Shown here: in pieces, positions 57,621 through 64,000 of the stretch
How the letters are laid out: every line of letters starts with the position of its first letter
Numbering within the stretch: position 1 is the stretch's first letter
NCBI GenBank assembly: GCA_017883235.1
Contig: JADGNY010000001.1
Location: 124,001-188,000, forward strand
Origin: Thermoanaerobaculia bacterium
GTDB lineage: Bacteria > Acidobacteriota > Thermoanaerobaculia > Gp7-AA8
Direction of reading: 5' to 3'
Length of the DNA stretch: 64,000 bases
Position numbers and translations under genes: made by a program
Notes under the pieces: model-generated
The model's input: the letters and a program-made list of their open reading frames with translations, nothing else
What the model was told of the DNA's origin: nothing
Databases searched by the model: none

Positions 57621-59891
57621 ATGAACGAGCCGCGCATCACCCCCGAGGTCATCGCCTCGCATGGACTCAGCCCCGACGAGTACCAGCGCATCGAGCAAAT
57701 CCTCGGGCGCGCGCCGAACTACACCGAGCTCGGCATCTTCAGCGTGATGTGGTCGGAGCACTGCTCGTACAAATCGTCGCGCGTCCATCTCCGCAAGTTT
57801 CCGACGACGGGGCCGCGCGTCGTGCAGGGTCCCGGCGAGAACGCCGGCGTGATCGATATCGGCGACGGCTGGGTGGCGGCGTTCAAGATGGAGTCGCACA
57901 ACCATCCGTCGTTCATCGAGCCGTACCAGGGAGCAGCGACCGGCGTGGGGGGAATCCTGCGCGATATTTTCACGATGGGGGCGCGTCCCATCGCCTGCCT
58001 CGACTCGCTCCGCTTCGGCAACCTCGACGCACCGCGCATGAAGTACCTCGTCGACGGCGTCGTGCGCGGCATCAGCGGCTACGGCAACTGCATCGGCATC
58101 CCGACCATCGGCGGCGAGACGTCCTTTCACCGCTCCTACAACGGCAACATCCTGGTCAATGTCTTCGCCCTCGGCGTGACGACGCGCGACCGCATCTTCA
58201 CCGGCACCGCCAGCGGCGTCGGCAATCCGGTCATCTACGTCGGCTCCAAGACGGGACGCGACGGAATCCACGGCGCCACCATGGCCTCCGCGGAATTCGA
58301 TGAGGCGTCGGAGGAGAAACGGCCCACCGTGCAGGTCGGCGATCCGTTCACGGAGAAGCTGCTCCTCGAAGCATGTCTCGAGATCATGGATTCTGATGCC
58401 GTGGTCGGCATTCAAGACATGGGGGCCGCCGGTCTGACGTCGTCATCATTCGAAATGGCCGGCCGGGCCGGAACCGGCGTGCGGATGGATCTCGACCGTG
58501 TGCCGGTTCGCGAGAGCGGCATGACGCCGTACGAGATCATGCTGAGTGAGTCGCAGGAGCGGATGCTGATCGTGGCCAAGCGCGGCCGCGAGGACGAGGT
58601 TGTCCGCACGTTCGAGAAGTGGGATCTCAACGCCGCCGTCGTCGGCGAGGTCACGGACGACGCGTTCGTTCGGCTGATCTGGCACGGTGAGGAGGTCGCG
58701 GCGATTCCAGTCGACCCCATCTCGACCGAGGCGCCGGTGTACGAGCGTCCGATGTCGGCTCCGCAACGAGTGATCCCCGCATCGCTCGATCGTCAACATA
58801 TCGGCGATGGCGACCTGACCGAGGAGCTGTTCCATCTCATCGCCTCGCCGAACCTCTGCTCGAAGCGCTGGATCTGGGAGCAATACGACACGACCGTACG
58901 CACGAATACGATCGCGCGTCCGGAGCGGCGCGACGCGGCCATCGTTCGCGTCAAGGGCACCGGCCGCGCGCTGGCGATGACGAGCGATGTGAATCCGGTC
59001 TATTGCTCTCTCGATCCCTACGAAGGCGGCAAACAGGCGGTGGCCGAGGCCGCGCGCAATATCGCCGTCAGCGGCGGACGGCCGGTGGCGATCACCGATT
59101 GCCTCAACTTCGGCTCGCCGGAACGGCCGGAGATCATGTGGCAGTTCGCCGAGTGCATTCGCGGCATCAGCGACGCCTGCGTTGCCCTTGGCACGCCGGT
59201 CGTTTCCGGCAACGTATCGTTCTACAACGAGACGGAGGGTCGCGCCGTTCTGCCGACGCCGACCGTCGGCATGGTCGGCATCCTGGAGCACGACACTGAC
59301 GGCCGCGAGATCGCCTTCGCCGAGGCGGGGCTGGACATCGTCCTGATCGGGGAAACCCGCGATGAGCTGGGCGGATCGGAATGGCAGCAACGCACGATGC
59401 CGGACGCGGTCGCTGCCCCGCCACGCGTCGACCTCGATCGCGAGAAGTCGATGGTCGCGTTTTTCCTGACGGCGTACGAACACCGCCTGCTGCACAGCGC
59501 GCACGATCTATCGAACGGCGGTCTTGCCGTGGCGTTGACCGAGTGCGCCATGGACGGCATCGGCTGCCACGTCGAGCTGGCCGGTCACGCCGACGCCATC
59601 GACGCCATCGCCCTTCTCTTCGGCGAGTCGCAGGCACGTGCGATCGTGACGACATCCCAGCCCGACGCGGTTCTTCGCATCGCTCACCAGCATGGCCTCG
59701 CCGCCATGCGCATCGGCCGCACCGAGGTAGCCACCTTCCTCATCGAACGAAACGGCGTCCCGCTGATCCGAACCTCGACGCCGGAGCTGGGACGTATCTG
59801 GCGCTCAGCGTTCGCGCTGCTCCTCGGGGGGGACAGAATCGAGGATGTCATCCGCGGCGTCGGCGAAGAAGTGCAACTCCTCAGCCCATGA
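57621..59891 (+). CDS. purL: Phosphoribosylformylglycinamidine synthase subunit PurL
   Basis: '[83 protein letters not shown]'. Confidence 0.98.
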   Translation: MNEPRITPEVIASHGLSPDEYQRIEQILGRAPNYTELGIFSVMWSEHCSYKSSRVHLRKFPTTGPRVVQGPGENAGVIDIGDGWVAAFKMESHNHPSFIEPYQGAATGVGGILRDIFTMGARPIACLDSLRFGNLDAPRMKYLVDGVVRGISGYGNCIGIPTIGGETSFHRSYNGNILVNVFALGVTTRDRIFTGTASGVGNPVIYVGSKTGRDGIHGATMASAEFDEASEEKRPTVQVGDPFTEKLLLEACLEIMDSDAVVGIQDMGAAGLTSSSFEMAGRAGTGVRMDLDRVPVRESGMTPYEIMLSESQERMLIVAKRGREDEVVRTFEKWDLNAAVVGEVTDDAFVRLIWHGEEVAAIPVDPISTEAPVYERPMSAPQRVIPASLDRQHIGDGDLTEELFHLIASPNLCSKRWIWEQYDTTVRTNTIARPERRDAAIVRVKGTGRALAMTSDVNPVYCSLDPYEGGKQAVAEAARNIAVSGGRPVAITDCLNFGSPERPEIMWQFAECIRGISDACVALGTPVVSGNVSFYNETEGRAVLPTPTVGMVGILEHDTDGREIAFAEAGLDIVLIGETRDELGGSEWQQRTMPDAVAAPPRVDLDREKSMVAFFLTAYEHRLLHSAHDLSNGGLAVALTECAMDGIGCHVELAGHADAIDAIALLFGESQARAIVTTSQPDAVLRIAHQHGLAAMRIGRTEVATFLIERNGVPLIRTSTPELGRIWRSAFALLLGGDRIEDVIRGVGEEVQLLSP

Positions 59892-60020
59892 TTTGCGCAC
59901 ATCACAGCTCGGTAGCGATCGTTCCACTTCACTGACAATGAGTTGAACCTATTCTATTTCTCAGACCGTTCGCAAAGGAGGCGCACTGCCTCGAATCCAC
60001 GAGATTTGCTCGATAGCGGT

Positions 60021-60818
60021 TCACGGGAAGTGCGTATTAGTACAGTCGATACTATCGCCCTTTCCATTGCCTCTGCCAATCGCACCGGGGTCGAAGATGT
60101 GTGTGCTTGGACAAACGTCCCCAGGTGCCCAGGTGCCTGCGTTATCGGCGTTCACCAGCTTAGCGTATTCCCCAAAATGACTCGGCATGCCAGACGTAGT
60201 TGGCAGATTTGCGAAATAGATCTTGGCAGGTGCGGTTCCCGTTAGGCTAACTCGCAGGTGGTGACCAGTCGAGCTAACGAACTCTATAACGTCTCCCACT
60301 GTGTGGCCGCTATACTGAACCAGACTCGGGACGCACTCCGCCGTGGTCATCGTGGGTGTATGCTTCCCCGTGTATTTATAATACCCTGCGACGCTGAGTT
60401 GCCCACCACCCTCCAACTCAACAAAGGCCGATACATCAGAGAAAGTCTCGTCGAGAACGTGCTTGGCAAGTTTGTGGTGCCCAGTCGCCTCGCTTAGACT
60501 CCGCACGTTATTCCTGAAATCTGGCGACCATTCGTCCATTGACACAGTCGAGAGACCCAACACACGAACAACCCCGACACCCGAAAGATCATAGTAAAGC
60601 AGATCCGGCATATCGCCGACCTGCGGAGGCGAAGATTTAAATGGATTCACGGATGACAGAACCGCTGACTTGCTTACGATTAGTTCTGCCCGATGATTCG
60701 GCGTCTGATCCTCGTTCTCCGAAACGACAAGGGCCGCAACCTCCATCTTGAACGGACCCTGGGGCGGGCTAAGAGTGAAATGAGCGATAAGTCCAACGAA
60801 ATAAATAATCACAGTCAT
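60021..60818 (-). CDS. Hypothetical protein, N-terminal hydrophobic segment
   Basis: 265 aa, ends 28 bp from the CHAT gene, same strand; MTVIIYFVGLIAHFTLSPPQGPFKMEVAAL. Confidence 0.65.
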   Translation of the reverse strand: MTVIIYFVGLIAHFTLSPPQGPFKMEVAALVVSENEDQTPNHRAELIVSKSAVLSSVNPFKSSPPQVGDMPDLLYYDLSGVGVVRVLGLSTVSMDEWSPDFRNNVRSLSEATGHHKLAKHVLDETFSDVSAFVELEGGGQLSVAGYYKYTGKHTPTMTTAECVPSLVQYSGHTVGDVIEFVSSTGHHLRVSLTGTAPAKIYFANLPTTSGMPSHFGEYAKLVNADNAGTWAPGDVCPSTHIFDPGAIGRGNGKGDSIDCTNTHFP

Positions 60819-60845
60819 GCTTCGTCTCCTTCAATTTGACAGTCG

Positions 60846-63800
60846 CTACATACCAGACCCGTAAACCTGAAACGCGCTCCATGTTCGGATCTCGCGTAAT
60901 TCCGGACCACCGCGATGTATTGCGCTGACCTGTGCCTCCCGCAGTGCGCCGGCGGCTGGGATGCCGGCACGGAGCGAGCGATGAATGGCCAGTGAGAACT
61001 CGGACGTGCTGGCATCATCGATATCCCAGAGCGAACCGATGACGCTGCGGCTGCCGGCGACAAGAAACGCCAGCGCGATACTACGAATGCTGTCTGAAGC
61101 CCTGGTAACTGCTCCCGTGCCACACCCTGCGAGCACGAGCACGGGGTGCCGAGGCAACCGCAAGGCGGCGATGTCGTGAACAGACAGCGCGCCTGGCAGA
61201 TCGCCCGCGCGACCGAAAATAAGGGACGAGAGCGTGGCATCAGACCGCTCGGCAATCCCGTGTGTTGCGATATGAACCACGTCGCATTGAGGAAGGTCAT
61301 GAACAATCCGGGTCACGGAGGCGTCGGCTCCCGTCAACGGCCGCGTTCCGTAAAGCGCGGCGATCGAACGTGCTTCTTGCACAGCCGATGGCAGCGCCGC
61401 GAGGTTCGGATACGCGATTGCGTCGATTGAGGGCGCTCCTACGATCATCGCCTCGCTCAACGGGTGAGGACGGAACGCTTGAAGGCCGCGCATGTAAGTC
61501 GAAGCGCTCGGCGTGAGAACGATCGGAACCCGCTCAACCAGGAAACCCGACCGGCCGTCTGAGAGCGCCGCGAACGGGATGCCCGAGGTGACCTCATTCG
61601 GAACGATGACAAGGATGCGAGCTTTCGACAGTTCGACCTCCATCGGTGCAATCAATGATCGATATATCGTCGCCGACTCCTCCCTGATGTCACCGCTACG
61701 ATCCGCATCAATTGCTCGCACCAAACGGGCCTTTTGTTTCTCTATCTCGGCAACGGCCACAGGAAGCCGAAATGCACGGACCCCAGAGCGGCTGAGAGTA
61801 AACAGCACCAGGTGATCATCGATGGAGACGTAGGAGGCGATCAGCGTATCGGTCCCCATGGAGCCGACGATCGCCGTCATGCTCATCGGTCCAGCCTCTG
61901 GCCCCGAGCGATCGGACGCCGTTTCTTCCGGTATCCGGCGAGAGCGCAGCCGTTCAGAGGCGTTGAAAGCGCCCTCGCTTTCGCCTCGATCGAGCAGGAC
62001 ATCGATGAGTCGCTCGTACGTCTGCGACGCCGTGTTCAGCAGCGTGTCTCGCAGGTCCGCTTCGCCGATGCCGGTGCGACGCTTCTCGATAACGTCGGCT
62101 GCCTGCTCGAGATCGGCCACTGCGTGGCCGGTGTCTCCGGAGGAACGGAATGCCTCCGCACGGTGAAACAACGCCAGAGGCAGAATCGTCATCTGCTGTT
62201 TTCGATTCGCGAAAGAGATGACCTCGGTCAACGCATCGGCCGCCGCACGCGGATTGCGATCGCTTTCGATCATTCCCTCCGCAAGTCGAAGCTGGATCAT
62301 CGTCGCTTCTCGTAGCGCTGGATCAGTGATGAGGGGCACGGACGCGCGCGCTGTCCCGAGGTCGGCCGTAGACGTCTCTCCGCTTCGCCAAGCGGCGAAG
62401 GCACGCCATAGTAAAGCCGCAACTCGCTGGCGCGCACTCTGTTGGCCGGCGGCAAGAGCAACGGTGAGAATCGATGAGGCGACATTCCACTGCTGCTGAC
62501 GCATTGCCTGACGCGATGCCGTCTCGAGCGCGTACTGCAAACGTGATTCATCCCCGGATGCCGACGCCTCCGCGAATCCGGCAACGCGCAGCCTCCACGC
62601 TTCCCGCGTCCGGCCCAGCAGAGAGAGCGCAATCGCAACGTTGTCCCGCATCGTCGAAGCGTTCTCGGCCTCTTTCATTTTCTCGAAAGTGGCCGATGAC
62701 TGCTGATATGCATCGAGCGCCGAACGGAGCTGACCCTGATTGAGAAGAATGGTCCCTTCTGTCCACTGAAGTTGTGCCTGGGTCGCCCGAAAGGTTTCGG
62801 GCGTTTTCGCAAGGATCGAACGGATCAGCGAGAGTGCCTCATCCGATCGGCCGTCGTCATAGAGAACGTTAGCGCGGTAGTAACCCGCGAGGAGCGACAT
62901 AGGAGTCTTTGCGGCATCGAAGCCGCGCTGCGCGTCATCGAACAGCGGAGACGATTCGGCGACGCGACGCTGGGAATAGAGCGCCCGCCCTTCGCGGAAG
63001 GCGTGGTGAGCCGCGGCGAGCGACGTCTGCGCTAACTTTGACGAGGTGTCGACGGAAGCCACCGCGTCATGAAGCAGGTGCTCGCCGTTCGTCGCCGGCA
63101 GCGCGCGACCGATTGCTCGCGCGAGCCGGAGCTTCGTTGCGGCGAGCGTGTCATCGCCGTGAAGAACCGCCAGCGCCCAGTCGTTCAGAAACTCTGTCTC
63201 GCCCCACGACCGCGCTTGTTGAGGAAATGCGGCAACGAGTCGAGCCACCGTCTTGTCATCCCCGGCAGCTGCGGCGGCCGCGAGTCCAGGCATCTCCTGC
63301 CGCCATTCGTCCTCTCGCGTCGGACGCTCGAGATTGCCGAGCCGGCGACGCGCATCGACCGCCCACGGCGACCCTCTGTCAACGTCGAGATAGTGCTGCC
63401 ATGCCGCACGAGCCGCCTCGTTGAGATGCAACGACTCCAACGCGAGAGCGCGGTTGAATCGCGCGGCACCCGAGGTTGGATCGCCTCGCAGCGCTCGATC
63501 GGCAGCACCGAGCGCCGCTGCGGTGTCTTCTGGGTTGTCGTCGTGGCGTCCACGCTCAAGCAAAGCTGCCGAGAGATCATTCCAGTTGCGCGCCGGCACC
63601 TGGGCACCTTCTACGGACTTCTTCAACAGTTCGACTGCTTCATCGATCTGTCCTGCAACGAGGCTCGCCACGCCCGCAGCATCGCGACTGACTGTGTCGG
63701 CTTTTCCGCTCGTCTGCTCAAGTACTCTCCCGGCCGCTGAAGCCAGTTTGAGCTGGGAAGCGCCGGAGCCACGCGTGGTCGTTGGCATCGGCAAACCGTC

Positions 63801-63971
63801 GATGCGGCCAGCCAGCGTTACTCTTGCGTCCTTCGCAACGGTAAACAGCTGAGAGAGAGGCTGTTCCTGATGAATCGGGCGGAGCAACAGGAGAAGTATC
63901 GTAGCGACACTTACAGACGCGAATGCGAATGCAAACCATCGACGCCACGATGTCTCGTCTGCCGTTTTCAA
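60846..63971 (-). CDS. Membrane-anchored TPR protein with C-terminal CHAT domain
   Basis: N-term TM; TPR-like helices; CHAT motifs 'CDVVHIATHGIAE' (His) and 'VLVLAGCGTGAVTRASDSIRSIALAFLVAGSRSVIGSLWDIDD' (Cys). Confidence 0.9.
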   Translation of the reverse strand: MKTADETSWRRWFAFAFASVSVATILLLLLRPIHQEQPLSQLFTVAKDARVTLAGRIDGLPMPTTTRGSGASQLKLASAAGRVLEQTSGKADTVSRDAAGVASLVAGQIDEAVELLKKSVEGAQVPARNWNDLSAALLERGRHDDNPEDTAAALGAADRALRGDPTSGAARFNRALALESLHLNEAARAAWQHYLDVDRGSPWAVDARRRLGNLERPTREDEWRQEMPGLAAAAAAGDDKTVARLVAAFPQQARSWGETEFLNDWALAVLHGDDTLAATKLRLARAIGRALPATNGEHLLHDAVASVDTSSKLAQTSLAAAHHAFREGRALYSQRRVAESSPLFDDAQRGFDAAKTPMSLLAGYYRANVLYDDGRSDEALSLIRSILAKTPETFRATQAQLQWTEGTILLNQGQLRSALDAYQQSSATFEKMKEAENASTMRDNVAIALSLLGRTREAWRLRVAGFAEASASGDESRLQYALETASRQAMRQQQWNVASSILTVALAAGQQSARQRVAALLWRAFAAWRSGETSTADLGTARASVPLITDPALREATMIQLRLAEGMIESDRNPRAAADALTEVISFANRKQQMTILPLALFHRAEAFRSSGDTGHAVADLEQAADVIEKRRTGIGEADLRDTLLNTASQTYERLIDVLLDRGESEGAFNASERLRSRRIPEETASDRSGPEAGPMSMTAIVGSMGTDTLIASYVSIDDHLVLFTLSRSGVRAFRLPVAVAEIEKQKARLVRAIDADRSGDIREESATIYRSLIAPMEVELSKARILVIVPNEVTSGIPFAALSDGRSGFLVERVPIVLTPSASTYMRGLQAFRPHPLSEAMIVGAPSIDAIAYPNLAALPSAVQEARSIAALYGTRPLTGADASVTRIVHDLPQCDVVHIATHGIAERSDATLSSLIFGRAGDLPGALSVHDIAALRLPRHPVLVLAGCGTGAVTRASDSIRSIALAFLVAGSRSVIGSLWDIDDASTSEFSLAIHRSLRAGIPAAGALREAQVSAIHRGGPELREIRTWSAFQVYGSGM

Positions 63972-64000
63972 GGCTGCGCCTCTCTCTGCGCAAACTACGC

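Noticed and set aside
60815-61306. 163-aa minus ORF
   Set aside because: Overlaps CHAT coding frame; alternative-frame artefact.
1-64000. tRNA/rRNA genes
   Set aside because: None recognised by eye; a tRNAscan/Infernal run would be needed to exclude them.

Overview
High-GC bacterial chromosomal window. Gene content and repeat style resemble Acidobacteria/Thermoanaerobaculia, but that is inference only. No rRNA, tRNA or CRISPR was recognised. Main loci in order: (i) a ygfK-ygeW-ygeY-type purine/selenium-linked catabolic operon translationally coupled to a chorismatase-like gene; (ii) a GntR(YtrA-like)/ABC operon with a near-perfect 22-bp operator palindrome; (iii) a TetR-TolC-HlyD-RND efflux operon; (iv) tandem secreted paralogues; (v) a PIN-domain TA pair, SSS symporter and GH3; (vi) a decayed CopG-type antitoxin pseudogene beside DUF4160 and a DUF2442-trypsin fusion; (vii) a compact defence island: Panacea-type TA, then SIR2-HerA (Nezha-like), with an apparent HerA frameshift; (viii) a repeat-rich segment with a 22-bp palindromic tandem array, giant palindromes and a pair of small paralogous unknown proteins; (ix) NadE, a small lipoprotein whose signal peptide and C-terminus are built from repeat DNA, and UbiE; (x) PilZ, PBP, SAM hydroxide adenosyltransferase, TIGR04282 glycosyltransferase, cytochrome c, ABC plus ABC permease/M1 peptidase fusion, NnrD/E, DUF4388 protein, TsaE; (xi) a two-component system with a Spy/CpxP-like protein, PurL and a CHAT-TPR protein. 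The most unusual global signal is several families of dispersed palindromic repeats that fill gene gaps, donate stop codons and in one case coding sequence, and create many phantom ORFs. The best candidate new systems are DUF4160 + DUF2442-protease, the 188/150-aa paralogue pair beside the palindromic array, and the chorismatase in the yge/ygf operon.
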